A stretch of DNA of 64,000 nt, from assembly GCF_008973465.1 (NCBI RefSeq), contig NZ_WBXN01000004.1, positions 2,542,001 through 2,606,000 on the forward strand, given 5' to 3'. Origin of the DNA: Streptomyces sp. SS1-1. Lineage in GTDB: Bacteria; Actinomycetota; Actinomycetes; Streptomycetales; Streptomycetaceae. This document shows, one piece after another, positions 42,841-52,600 of the stretch. The position numbers and the translations under genes are program-made. Under the pieces are notes generated by a model. That model made no database searches. It had not been told where the DNA came from and saw only the letters and a list, made by a program, of their open reading frames with translations. Every line of letters begins with the position of its first letter. The stretch's first letter is position 1.

Positions 42841-43887
42841 ATGACGGTGACCCTGGCGGACGTGGCGGCCCGCGCCCAGGTCTCGCCCGCGACGGTGTCG
42901 CGCGTGCTGAACGGCAACTATCCCGTCGCCGCCTCCACCCGCGAGCGGGTGCTGCGCGCGGTGGACGAGCTGGACTACGTGCTGAACGGCCCCGCCAGCT
43001 CGCTGGCCGCCGCCACCTCCGACCTGGTCGGCATCCTCGTCCACGACATCGCCGACCCGTTCTTCGGGATCATGGCCAGCGCGATCCAGTCGGAGATCGG
43101 GGGCCCCGGCGGCCGGGCGGGCGGCGAACGTCTGGCCGTCGTCTGCAACACGGGCGGGTCGCCGGAGCGCGAACTGACGTACCTCACCCTGCTGCAGCGG
43201 CAGCGGGCCGCCGCGGTGGTGCTGACCGGCGGTGCCGTGGAGAGCGCGCCGCACGCGGAGGCCGTCGCGGCGAAGCTGCGCCGGCTGTCGGACGCCGGGA
43301 CCCGGGTGGTGCTGTGCGGGCGGCCGCCCGCGCCGGACACCGGCGCGATCGCGCTGGCCTTCGACAACCGCGGGGGCGCCCGTGAGCTGACCGAGCATCT
43401 GATAGGCCTCGGGCACCGGCGGCTCGGATACATCGCGGGACCCCTGGAGCGCACGACCACCCGGCACCGGCTGGAGGGCCACCGGGCCGCGCTGGAGGCG
43501 CAGGGCATACCGGGGGACGACCGCCTGATCGTGCACGGCCGCTACGACCGGCGCTCGGGCTACGAGGCGACGCTGGAACTGCTGCGCCGCGACCCGTCCC
43601 TGACGGCCGTGGTCGCCGCGAACGACTCCGTCGCGCTGGGCGCCTGCGCGGCCCTGCGCGAGGCCGGCCTGCGCGTCCCGGACGACGTGTCGGTGGCCGG
43701 CTTCGACGACCTGCCGTTCGGCATCGACGCGGTGCCCTCCCTCACCACGGTCCGCCTGCCGCTCGCCGACGCGGGCGCCCGCGCGGGCCGGATCGCCATG
43801 GGCCGTGAGGAGCCGCCCCCGGGCGACCTGGCGGCGATCCGCGGGGAGCTGATGGTGCGGGGGTCCTCCGGAGTGCCCCGGGGCTGA
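42841..43887 (+). CDS. LacI-family regulator of the sugar island
   Basis: This 348-residue repressor starts MTVTLADVAARAQVSPATVSRVLNGNYPVAA (HTH and hinge) and continues with a sugar-binding-like domain (VVAANDSVALGACAALREAGLRVPDDVSVAGFDDLPFG). It is divergent from the Gfo/Idh operon across a LacI box. It also precedes a TIM-barrel isomerase in the same direction, so it probably controls both sides. Confidence 0.92.
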   Translation: MTVTLADVAARAQVSPATVSRVLNGNYPVAASTRERVLRAVDELDYVLNGPASSLAAATSDLVGILVHDIADPFFGIMASAIQSEIGGPGGRAGGERLAVVCNTGGSPERELTYLTLLQRQRAAAVVLTGGAVESAPHAEAVAAKLRRLSDAGTRVVLCGRPPAPDTGAIALAFDNRGGARELTEHLIGLGHRRLGYIAGPLERTTTRHRLEGHRAALEAQGIPGDDRLIVHGRYDRRSGYEATLELLRRDPSLTAVVAANDSVALGACAALREAGLRVPDDVSVAGFDDLPFGIDAVPSLTTVRLPLADAGARAGRIAMGREEPPPGDLAAIRGELMVRGSSGVPRG

Positions 43888-43987
43888 GGCGGCACCCCCG
43901 CCCCGCCCCCGCACCCCGCCGGCGCCCCGGCGCGGCGCGGGTCCGGCCCGGAGGTGTGGACGTCGTTTCCCTGGCAAGGTGAGGTAC

Positions 43988-44788
43988 ATGAAGCTGGCGT
44001 TCTCCACCCTCGGCGTCCCCGGTCTCCCCCTGCCCGACGTGCTGCGGCTCGCGAGCGCGCACGGCTACCACGGCGTGGAGCTGCGCGCCCACCCCGAGGA
44101 GCCGGTGCATCCTGGTCTCGGCCCCGGTGAACGGGCGGACGTGGCCGCCGAGTTCAAGACGGCCGGCGTGGAGCCGCTGGCCGTCGCCGGGTACACGCGG
44201 GTCGCGGCGCCCGGGGACGACGGGCCGGTCATCGAGGAGGTCCGCACGCTCGTGGACCTCGCCCACGACATCGGCGCGCCCTATGTGCGGGTCTTCCCCG
44301 GCGCCGACCCGGAGCAGACCTCCGAGGCGACGGACGCGATCGCCGCGCGGCGGCTCGGCACGGCGGCGGAGTACGCCGCGGACAGCGGGGTGCGGGTCCT
44401 GCTGGAGACGCACGACTCGCACCGGGCGGCCGCCGACGCGATGCGGGTGCTGGGTCTGGTCGGGCACCGCAACGTGGGCGCGGTGTGGGACGTCATGCAC
44501 ACCTGGCTGGCCGGTGAGCAGCCCGCCGAGAGCTACGCGGCCCTCGCGCCCCATCTGGGGTACGTGCAGGTCAAGGACATCGCGGCCACCGACGACACGG
44601 CTCCGCTGCCGCTCGGCGCCGGCGTGCTGCCGCTCGCCGAGTGCGTGGAGGTCCTGTCCCGGCACGGCTGGGACGGCTGGCTGTGCTGGGAGTACGAGAA
44701 GCGGTGGCACGAGGACGCCGCCCCGCTGGAAGGCCTGCTCGACACGGGCCGCGACCATCTGTCGCGGCTGCTGAACGAGTCCGCGTAG
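43988..44788 (+). CDS. Sugar phosphate isomerase/epimerase (TIM barrel)
   Basis: This 266-residue AP-endonuclease-2-type TIM barrel runs LGVPGLPLPDVLRLASAHGY, VLLETHDSHRAAADA, VWDVMHTW, VQVKDI and CWEYEKRWH, with metal ligands at the usual strand ends (Glu, Asp, His, Glu). The ATG at 43988 follows AAGGTGAGG; the start nine bases upstream is weaker. It sits 100 bp after the LacI gene and differs clearly from the isomerase at 39398. It is likely part of the same route. Confidence 0.88.
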   Translation: MKLAFSTLGVPGLPLPDVLRLASAHGYHGVELRAHPEEPVHPGLGPGERADVAAEFKTAGVEPLAVAGYTRVAAPGDDGPVIEEVRTLVDLAHDIGAPYVRVFPGADPEQTSEATDAIAARRLGTAAEYAADSGVRVLLETHDSHRAAADAMRVLGLVGHRNVGAVWDVMHTWLAGEQPAESYAALAPHLGYVQVKDIAATDDTAPLPLGAGVLPLAECVEVLSRHGWDGWLCWEYEKRWHEDAAPLEGLLDTGRDHLSRLLNESA

Positions 44789-44936
44789 CCGCGCGGCGGC
44801 GGGCCGGGCGCCGGGCCCCGCGGAGGTGCGGCCGGGCGGGCCGGGCGCCCGGCCCGTAATTCGGTGGCCGGCGGCTGCGGGGCGCTATAACGTACCCCCT
44901 CGTGCCTGAGCCCGCCCCCCACTCCGCCCTGCCGTC

Positions 44937-46169
44937 ATGAGCCTCACGCGTGCCCTGATCGACGTGGGGCCGCTGCGCGCCTCCCCCGTCTTCCGGCGGC
45001 TGCTGATCGGGCGGACGGTGTCCATGCTCGGCGGCTTCATGACCATGGTGACCGTGCTCTACCAGGTCTGGGACATGACGCACAGCGCCGTCTGGAGCGG
45101 CGCGGTCGGTCTCGCGCAGGCCGTGCCCATGGTCGTCGTGGGGCTGCTCGCGGGCTCGTGGGTGGACCGGGGCGACCGGCGCCGGATCTATCTGACGGCC
45201 ACCGTCGGCCAGGCGGTCTGCGCGCTGCTGCTGGCGGTGCAGGGCTTCACCGGTCATGTCCCGGTGATCGGGGTCCTCGTGCTCGTGGCCGCCGGTTCCT
45301 GCTTCGCGGCGATCGGCGGCCCGGCGGCGGGGGTGTTCGTGCCGCGGCTGCTGCCGAAGGAGCAGGTGGCGGCGGGCCTCGCCCTCAACCAGGTGGCCGG
45401 CCAGTCGATGATGCTGCTGGGCCCGGCGGTGGGCGGTCTGTTCCTCGGCTGGCTCGGCGTCGGCGCCTGCTATCTGATCGACGCCCTGACCTTCCTGTTC
45501 GCCTTCTACGGCGCCTTCGGGCTGCCCGCGCTGCCGCCCGAGGGCGAGCCGTCGCGGGCCGGGGTGCACGGCGTCCTGGACGGTCTGCGCTTCCTGGCCG
45601 GGAACCGCGTGGTGCGCGGCGCGTTGATCACCGACCTGGCGGCCACGGTGCTGGCGATGCCGGTCAGCCTCTTCCCGCTCGTCAACGAGGAGCGTTTCGG
45701 CGGCGATCCGCGCACGCTCGGCCTGTTCATGTCGGCCCTGGCGGTCGGCGGGGTCACGGCGACGGCGCTGTCGGGTCCGGTCACCCGGCTGGGCCGCCCC
45801 GGTCTGGTGATGCTGTGCGGGGCCGGCACCTGGGGTGTGGCGCTGACCCTGTTCGGCCTGGTGGGCGATCCGTGGACGGGGCTCGGGCTGCTGGTGGTGG
45901 CGGGCGGCGCCGACTCCCTGTCGGTGGTCTCCCGCGTCACGATCGTCCAGACCCGGACCCCGGACGCCCTGCTGGGCCGGGTCACGGCCGCCGAGCAGGT
46001 CGTCGGCCAGGGCGGCCCGCACCTCGGCAATCTGCGCGGCGGCCTGGTCGCCGGCTGGACGTCCGGGGCGACCGCCCTCGTCCTCGGCGGTCTGCTGTGC
46101 GTGCTCGCGGTGACGTACGTCGGGGCGAGCACGCCGGAACTCCGGGACGGCGTCCGCTCCGAGGACTGA
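44937..46169 (+). CDS. MFS transporter
   Basis: This 410-residue major facilitator has twelve predicted helices. The loop motif after helix 2 reads GSWVDRGDRRRIYL and the middle loop is short (PEGEPSRAGVHG). It resembles the enterobactin/drug exporter branch (MFS_3). A TATAAC box at 44886 could be its -10. It is a single gene between the sugar island and a GH3 enzyme; the substrate is unknown. Confidence 0.9.
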   Translation: MSLTRALIDVGPLRASPVFRRLLIGRTVSMLGGFMTMVTVLYQVWDMTHSAVWSGAVGLAQAVPMVVVGLLAGSWVDRGDRRRIYLTATVGQAVCALLLAVQGFTGHVPVIGVLVLVAAGSCFAAIGGPAAGVFVPRLLPKEQVAAGLALNQVAGQSMMLLGPAVGGLFLGWLGVGACYLIDALTFLFAFYGAFGLPALPPEGEPSRAGVHGVLDGLRFLAGNRVVRGALITDLAATVLAMPVSLFPLVNEERFGGDPRTLGLFMSALAVGGVTATALSGPVTRLGRPGLVMLCGAGTWGVALTLFGLVGDPWTGLGLLVVAGGADSLSVVSRVTIVQTRTPDALLGRVTAAEQVVGQGGPHLGNLRGGLVAGWTSGATALVLGGLLCVLAVTYVGASTPELRDGVRSED

Positions 46170-46505
46170 GGGCCGCCCCGTCGGCCCCATCCGTCCCCCG
46201 TGTCCCGACTTCGCGGACGGGGCCCGTTCCCGGGAACCCAGCCCGTTCGCCCGTCGTCCAAAGGGCAGGCTGCCGGAAGAGTCACCGTGGCGCGGTGTCG
46301 GCCTCGCTGCTGGCTGCGATCGCTGACCACCCTCTCCAGCCGTGCCGCGGCCGGCAGCACGCCGTCATCGGCGCGCCCCCCTCCAACTGCGCCGATGGCG
46401 GCCCCTCTTCGATTACGGTCCATTCCCTTGACTGGCAGAAACTTCCCGGATATTGGTGACTCCTTGGAAGTTTCCTTCACCGCGCCACCTCCGGAAGGAG
46501 CGCAC
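46170..46505. other. Promoter region of the GH3 gene
   Basis: About 335 bp without a gene. A promoter TTGACT (46428-46433), 17 bases, then TATTGG (46451-46456) fits the GH3 gene. An inverted repeat GAAACTTCC (46438-46446) / GGAAGTTTC (46466-46474) overlaps the spacer and start site, so it is a likely operator. The first 200 bp show nothing recognisable. Confidence 0.6.
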
Positions 46506-48341
46506 GTGCCCGACACCAGCACGGGAAGCACCGCATCGCCTTCGAGACGCCTGGTATTGGCGGCCACCGCCGGCATCACCGGCGCCCTGGCCCTCGGCGG
46601 CACCGCGCACGCCGCCCCGCACGACGACCGGCGGCTGCGCGCCCTCATCGATCGGATGACGCTGCCCGAGAAGGTCGGGCAGCTCTTCGTCATGCGGGTC
46701 TACGGCCACTCCGCGACCGACCCGGACCAGGCGGACATCGACGCCAACCTCCAGGAGCTCGGCGTCCGCACGGCCGCCGAGCTGCTCGCCAAGTACCGGG
46801 TGGGCGGCATCATCTACTTCACCTGGGCGCACAACACCCGCGACCCGCACCAGATCGCCGCGCTGTCGAACGGCATCCAGAAGGCGTCGCTCGCCCAGCC
46901 GCGCGGTCTGCCCGTGCTCATCTCCACCGACCAGGAGCACGGCATCGTGTGCCGGGTCGGGGAACCGGCCACGCTCTTCCCCGGCGCCATGGCCGTCGGC
47001 GCCGGCGGCTCCCGCTCCGACGCCCGCACCCTCGGCCGGCTCGCCGGTGAGGAGCTGCGGGCGCTGGGCATCCGGCAGAACTACTCCCCCGTCGCCGACG
47101 TCAACGTCAACGCGGCGAACCCGGTCATCGGCGTGCGCTCCTTCGGCTCCGAGCCGGACGCGGTGGCCGGCCTGGTCGCCGCCGAGGTCGCCGGGTACCA
47201 GCAGGCGCGTCAGGTCGCGGCGACCGCCAAGCACTTCCCCGGCCACGGCGACACCGCCACCGACAGCCACACCGGCTTCCCGGTCATCACGCACAGCCGG
47301 GAGGAGTGGGAGAGGCTGGACGCGCCGCCGTTCCGGGCCGCCGTCCGCGCCGGCATCGACTCGATCATGACCGCGCACCTCATGGTCCCGGCCCTCGACG
47401 ACTCCGGCGACCCGGCGACGCTCTCCCACCCGATCCTCACCGGCATCCTGCGCGGGGAACTCGGCTACGACGGACTGGTGGTGACGGACTCGCTCGGCAT
47501 GGAGGGCGTCCGCACCAAGTACGGCGACGACCGGGTCCCGGTGCTCGCGCTGAAGGCGGGCGTGGACCAGCTGCTGAACCCGCCGGACCTGGACGTGGCG
47601 TGGAACGCGGTCCTGAAGGCCGTGCGGGACGGCGAGCTGACCGAGGCACGGCTCGACGAATCGATCCTGCGCATCCTGCGCCTGAAGGCGAAGCTCGGGC
47701 TGCTGGACGACCCGTACGTCAGCCAGGCGGGCGTGGACCGCTCCGTGGGCACGCCCGCCCATCGCAAGGCCGCCGACCGGATCGCCGAGCGCACCACGAC
47801 CCTGCTGGTCAACGAGGGGTCGCTGCTGCCGCTGTCGCGCCGGTCCCACCGCAAGGTGCTGGTCGTCGGCGCCGACCCGGCCTCCCCGTCCGGCACGACG
47901 GGCCCGCCGACCGGTGTGCTCGCGCAGGCCCTGACCGAACTGGGCTTCACGGCGACCGCCCTGTCGACCGGCACGGCACCGTCCGCGGCGACGATCGCGC
48001 GGGCCGTCGAGGCGGCGCGCGAGGCGGACGCGGTGGTGGTCGGCACGTACAACGTCACGGCGTCCAGTACGCAGAAGACACTCGTCGAACAACTGCTCGC
48101 CACCGGGAAGCCGGTCGTCGCGGTCGCCGTCCGCAACCCGTACGACGTGGCCCATCTGCCGGGGGTGAAGGCCTTCCTGGCCGCCTACTCCTGGACGGAC
48201 GTCGAGCTGCGGGCCGCGGCCCGGGTGATCGCCGGGCGGGTGGCCCCGCAGGGCAGGCTGCCGGTGCCGGTGCAGCGCGCGGACGACCCGGCCCAGGTGC
48301 TGTTCCCGGTCGGCCACGGGCTGTCGTACCGCGGGCATTGA
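46506..48341 (+). CDS. Secreted GH3 beta-N-acetylglucosaminidase (NagZ-like)
   Basis: This 611-residue secreted enzyme has a twin-arginine-like signal peptide (SRRLVLAATAGITGALALGG, cleavage near AHA), then a GH3 TIM barrel with TAKHFPGHGDTATDSHTG, the His/Asp loop that serves as acid/base in NagZ-type enzymes, and the nucleophile aspartate in VTDSLGMEGV. A C-terminal GH3_C sandwich follows (LLVNEGSLLPL). It would release GlcNAc from chitin or peptidoglycan fragments outside the cell. The GTG at 46506 has an AAGGAG site. The upstream palindrome suggests induction control. Confidence 0.92.
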   Translation: MPDTSTGSTASPSRRLVLAATAGITGALALGGTAHAAPHDDRRLRALIDRMTLPEKVGQLFVMRVYGHSATDPDQADIDANLQELGVRTAAELLAKYRVGGIIYFTWAHNTRDPHQIAALSNGIQKASLAQPRGLPVLISTDQEHGIVCRVGEPATLFPGAMAVGAGGSRSDARTLGRLAGEELRALGIRQNYSPVADVNVNAANPVIGVRSFGSEPDAVAGLVAAEVAGYQQARQVAATAKHFPGHGDTATDSHTGFPVITHSREEWERLDAPPFRAAVRAGIDSIMTAHLMVPALDDSGDPATLSHPILTGILRGELGYDGLVVTDSLGMEGVRTKYGDDRVPVLALKAGVDQLLNPPDLDVAWNAVLKAVRDGELTEARLDESILRILRLKAKLGLLDDPYVSQAGVDRSVGTPAHRKAADRIAERTTTLLVNEGSLLPLSRRSHRKVLVVGADPASPSGTTGPPTGVLAQALTELGFTATALSTGTAPSAATIARAVEAAREADAVVVGTYNVTASSTQKTLVEQLLATGKPVVAVAVRNPYDVAHLPGVKAFLAAYSWTDVELRAAARVIAGRVAPQGRLPVPVQRADDPAQVLFPVGHGLSYRGH

Positions 48342-48478
48342 CCTCCTGACGCATCGGACGTAGCGCCTGTACGTCACACAACGGGCGCTCTCGTCACCGA
48401 CCGGCGCAAAGGACCCCGTATGTCTGGCGTGTTCCCGTGGTCGCGGGTCACGCTGGACCGGGGGTACCGGGGGGTGCG

Positions 48479-49096
48479 ATGCGTGGAGGACGAGGTGGGG
48501 CGGCCGTGTGCGCGGTGCTCGCCGCGCTGCTGACGGGGTGCCAGGGACCGGCGCCGTCCCCGCAGGACGGCCCGCCGGGCACGAGCGCCACCGCGCCGGC
48601 GCCCGGCGGGCACGGCGCGGTGTTCCTCGCGGTGGACGAGTGCAGCTCGTTCGGCCGGACCAGCTTCACCGAGGTGCCGTGCACGAGCGAGCGGGCGGCC
48701 GCGCGGGTCGTGGCCCGGCACGACGGCACGGTCCGCGACGGCCCGCCGTGCCCGGGGACCACGGACTTCGTCCTGCACATCAGCGCCCAGGACCGGACCT
48801 CCGACGAGGACGGCGACGGGGCGGTCCCGCAGGGCTACGCCTGTATGCGCAACCTCACCCCGCCGCATCCCGGCGATCCCGGAGGCGGGGGCGGCCCCCG
48901 CACGATCGTCGGCGACTGCGTCTACGGCTCGGGCGACGGGCAGGTCCGGGAGACGGCCTGCGACGGAACGGGCGAGCACGAGCCGGGCTTCAAGGTGACG
49001 CGCACGGTGGACCGGCGGTCCCAGTGCCCCTCGTCGACCGCCCTCTATGTGAAGGTGGGCGGCGAGAAGCCGGTCGGCTGCGCCCGGCGGCTGTGA
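48479..49096 (+). CDS. Putative lipoprotein of unknown function
   Basis: This 205-residue protein has a lipoprotein signal (AVLAALLTGCQG, lipid cysteine at about residue 23), a Pro-rich spacer and a cysteine-rich domain with six or more cysteines (VDECSSFG, VPCTSERA, GPPCPG, YACMRN, GDCVYG, TACDG). The pattern suggests disulfides outside the cell. I do not recognise the domain. Start at the ATG at 48479, because the extension upstream lacks a signal. Confidence 0.65.
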   Translation: MRGGRGGAAVCAVLAALLTGCQGPAPSPQDGPPGTSATAPAPGGHGAVFLAVDECSSFGRTSFTEVPCTSERAAARVVARHDGTVRDGPPCPGTTDFVLHISAQDRTSDEDGDGAVPQGYACMRNLTPPHPGDPGGGGGPRTIVGDCVYGSGDGQVRETACDGTGEHEPGFKVTRTVDRRSQCPSSTALYVKVGGEKPVGCARRL

Positions 49097-49115
49097 CGGC
49101 GGCCCGCGCCGCGGG

Positions 49116-49505
49116 TCAGCACAGGATCCAGCCCTTGCTCACCGAGCCGCTCCCCACCTTGCCCTTGACCCACACACAGCGGTGCCCGGCGTGGACGGTG
49201 ACCGGTCCGGCCCGGCGGGTGTACCGGCCCTCGTCCGTGACCGGGTTGGCCCGGTAGGCCCGCACGCTGACCATCATGGGCTGCTTGCGCCCGGGGTTCT
49301 TCGGCAGCGTGATCGCGCAGACGTAGCCGTTCTTCCTGTACACGTACAGCGTCCCGGTGGAGAACGGGTACGTCCTGACTTTGCGTCCCTCGCAGCGGCT
49401 CGGCGCGGCGTGCGCCTGTGCCGGAGCGGCGATCGCGAGCAGCCCGGACGCGGTCATCAGCGCCAGGCAGACGGCCAGTCGTCGGCGTATCCCACCCTTG
49501 TCCAC
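49116..49505 (-). CDS. Small secreted protein of unknown function
   Basis: This 129-residue protein has a clear signal peptide (IRRRLAVCLALMTASGLLAIAAPAQAHA) and a compact basic domain with three cysteines (SRCEGRK, YVCAIT, HRCVWVKG) and repeated SGSVSKGW-type sequence near the end. The GTG at 49505 follows GGGGAGGAC; an in-frame ATG seven codons upstream is possible. It lies back to back with the lipoprotein gene. Not recognised. Confidence 0.65.
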   Translation of the reverse strand: MDKGGIRRRLAVCLALMTASGLLAIAAPAQAHAAPSRCEGRKVRTYPFSTGTLYVYRKNGYVCAITLPKNPGRKQPMMVSVRAYRANPVTDEGRYTRRAGPVTVHAGHRCVWVKGKVGSGSVSKGWILC

Positions 49506-49607
49506 TGTCAAGTCCTCCCCGTACACACCGGCGATGAGCGTACTGGTGTACGGACGCCTGGCGTATGCCGGATGGTTGCACGGCCGTCACGCGGGCGCGG
49601 GACCGGC

Positions 49608-52600
49608 TCAGCGGCCCACGCGGACCGGCTCCTCCGGCTCGGCCTGCCCGAGGAAGGTCCGCCACAGCTCGGCGTACCGCCTGTCGCGCGCGAGCAGTTC
49701 CTCGTGCGTGCCGTCCTCGGCGACCCGGCCGTGGTCCATGAGCACCACCCGGTCGGCCCGCGCGGCCGTCGTCAGCCGGTGGGCCACCACCAGGGTCGTA
49801 CGGCGGCCCGCGAGCCGGTCCGTGGCCTGGTTGACCTGCGCCTCCGTGGCCAGGTCCAGGGCGGCCGTCGCCTCGTCGAGGAGCAGCACGTCCGGGTCGA
49901 CCAGTTCGGCGCGGGCCAGCGCGATCAACTGGCGCTGCCCGGCGGAGAGGTTGCGGCCGCGCTCGGCGACCTCGTGGAGGTAGCCGCCGTCGAGCGTCGC
50001 GATCATCTCGTGCGCGCCCACCGCCCGTGCCGCCGCCTCGACCTCGGCGTCGGTGGCGTCGGGGCGCCCGTAGGCGATGGCGTCGCGGACGGTGCCGGGG
50101 AAGAGGTACGCCTCCTGCGGCACGACCCCGAGCCGGTGCCGGTACGACGTCAGGTCCAGGTCCCGTACGTCGGTGCCGTCGACGGTGACGCGGCCCTCGC
50201 TCGGGTCGTAGAATCGGGCGACCAGCTTGACCAGGGTGGACTTGCCGGCGCCGGTCTCGCCGACGAACGCGACGGTCTGCCCGGCGGGGATGCGCAGGTC
50301 GATGCCGGTCAGCGCCTCCTCGTCGTCGCCGTAGGCGAAGCGCACGCCCTCGAAGGCGATCTCGCCCCGCAGCTCCCGCACCTCGCGCGGCTTCTCGGCG
50401 GCCCGGGTCGACGTCGGCTCGCGCAGCAGCTCCTGGATACGGCCGAGCGACACCGTGGCCTGCTGGTAGCCGTCGAAGACCTGGGAGAGCTGCTGGACCG
50501 GCGCGAAGAACAGGTCGATGTAGAGCAGGTACGCCACGAGCGCGCCGGTCGTCAGCGTGGCCGCGTCGATGCGCACCCCGCCCACGATCAGCACGGCCGC
50601 GGCCGCCGCCGACGCCAGGAACTGCACGAACGGGAAGTAGATCGAGATCAGCCACTGGCCCCGGATCCGGGCCTGGCGGTAGCTGTCGCTGCGCTCCGCG
50701 AACCGGGCGCCGCCGTCGCGCTCGCGCCGGAACGCCTGCACGATCCGCAGACCCGCGACCGACTCCTGGAGGTCGGCGTTGACCACCGACACCCGCTCAC
50801 GGGCCAGCTCGTACGCCTTCACGCTCGCCCTGCGGAAGAAGTACGTGGCGACGATCAGCGGCGGCAGGGTCGCGAAGACGACGAACGCCAGCTGCACGTC
50901 GAGCACCAGCAGGGCGCCCATGATGCCGAAGAAGGTGACGACCGAGACGAACGCGGTGACCAGGCCGGTCTGCAGGAACGTGGACAGCGCGTCCACGTCC
51001 GTGGTCATCCGGGTCATGATCCGGCCGGTCAGCTCGCGCTCGTAGTAGTCCAGGCCGAGCCGCTGGAGCTGGGCGAAGATCTTCAGCCGCAGCGCGTACA
51101 GCACCCGCTCGCCGGTCCGCCCGGTCATCCGGGTCTCGCCGATCTGCGCGGCCCACTGGGCGCCGACCGCGAGCAGCCCGAGCAGGGACGCCGCCCACAC
51201 CGCGCCCAGCGCGGCCTGGCCGACGCCCTCGTCGATGCCGTGCCGGATCAGGATCGGCAGCAGCAGGCCCATGCCCGCGTCGACGGCGACCAGGGCGAGG
51301 CTGATCAGCAGCGGGCGCCCGAAGCCCCGCAGCAGCCGCCGCAGCCCGTACGACCGCTCGGGCCGGACCGCGCTCGCCTCGTCGACGTCGGGGACGTCGA
51401 GCGCCGGGGGCAGCGCCTCGACCTGGGCGAGCAGTTCCGGGGTGGCCGGGGACTGGGCGAGCGCGAGGTCCTTGGGCTCGCGGTCGCCGGTCCACAGCCG
51501 GGGGGTGACCCCGCGCTCGGCGTCGAACTCGGCGTCCAGCTCGTCCCGGACGGAGGTGTCCTCCTGGGGGCAGGGCGGCTGGGTGTGGCCGGGCGAGACC
51601 CCGCCGAGCTCGTCGGGGTCGGTGAGCAGCCGCCGGTAGAGGGCGGAGCGTTCCTGGAGCTCCTCGTGGGTGCCGACGTCGGCGAGCCGGCCGGCGTCCA
51701 GGACCGCGATGCGGTCGGCGAGGCCGAGGGTGGAGCGGCGGTGGGCGATGAGGAGGGTCGTACGGCCCTCCATGACGTGCTTGAGCGCCTCGTGGATCTC
51801 GTGCTCGACGCGGGCGTCCACCGCCGAGGTGGCGTCGTCGAGGACGAGGAGGCGGGGGTCGGTGAGGATCGCGCGGGCCAGCGCGATCCGCTGGCGCTGG
51901 CCGCCGGAGAGGGTCAGGCCGTGCTCGCCGACCTTGGTGCCGTACCCCTCGGGGAGGTCGGCGATGAAGCGGTCGGCCTGGGCGGCGCGGGCGGCGGCCT
52001 CGATCTGCTCGTCGGTGGCGTCGGGGCGGCCGTAGGCGATGTTGGCGCGGACGGTGTCGGAGAAGAGGAACGAGTCCTCGGGGACGAGGCCGATCGCGGC
52101 CCGCAGCGAGTCCAGGGTCAGCTCGCGCACGTCGTGGCCGCCGACGAGGACGGCGCCGCGGGTGACGTCGTAGAAGCGCGGGAGGAGCAGGGAGACGGTG
52201 GACTTGCCGGAGCCGGAGGCGCCGACCACGGCGAGGGTCTCGCCGGCGCGGATCTCCAGGCTGAGCCCGTCGAGGACGGGGCGCTCCTCGTCGTAGCCGA
52301 AGGAGACGTCGTCGAACTCGACCGTGGCGGGGGCGTCGGCCGGGAGGGTCCGGGTGCCGTCCTGGATCGAGGGCTCGGTGTCGATCAGCTCCAGGACGCG
52401 TTCGCTGCTCGCGCGGGCCTGCTGGGCCACGGTGAGGACCATGGCGAGCATGCGGACCGGGCCGACCAGCTGAGCGAGGTAGGTGGAGAAGGCGACGAAG
52501 GTGCCGAGCGTGATGTGCCCGCGGACCGCCAGCCAGCCGCCGAGGGCGAGCATGGCGACCTGGCCGAGCGCCGGGACGGCCTGGAGGGCGGGGGTGTACT

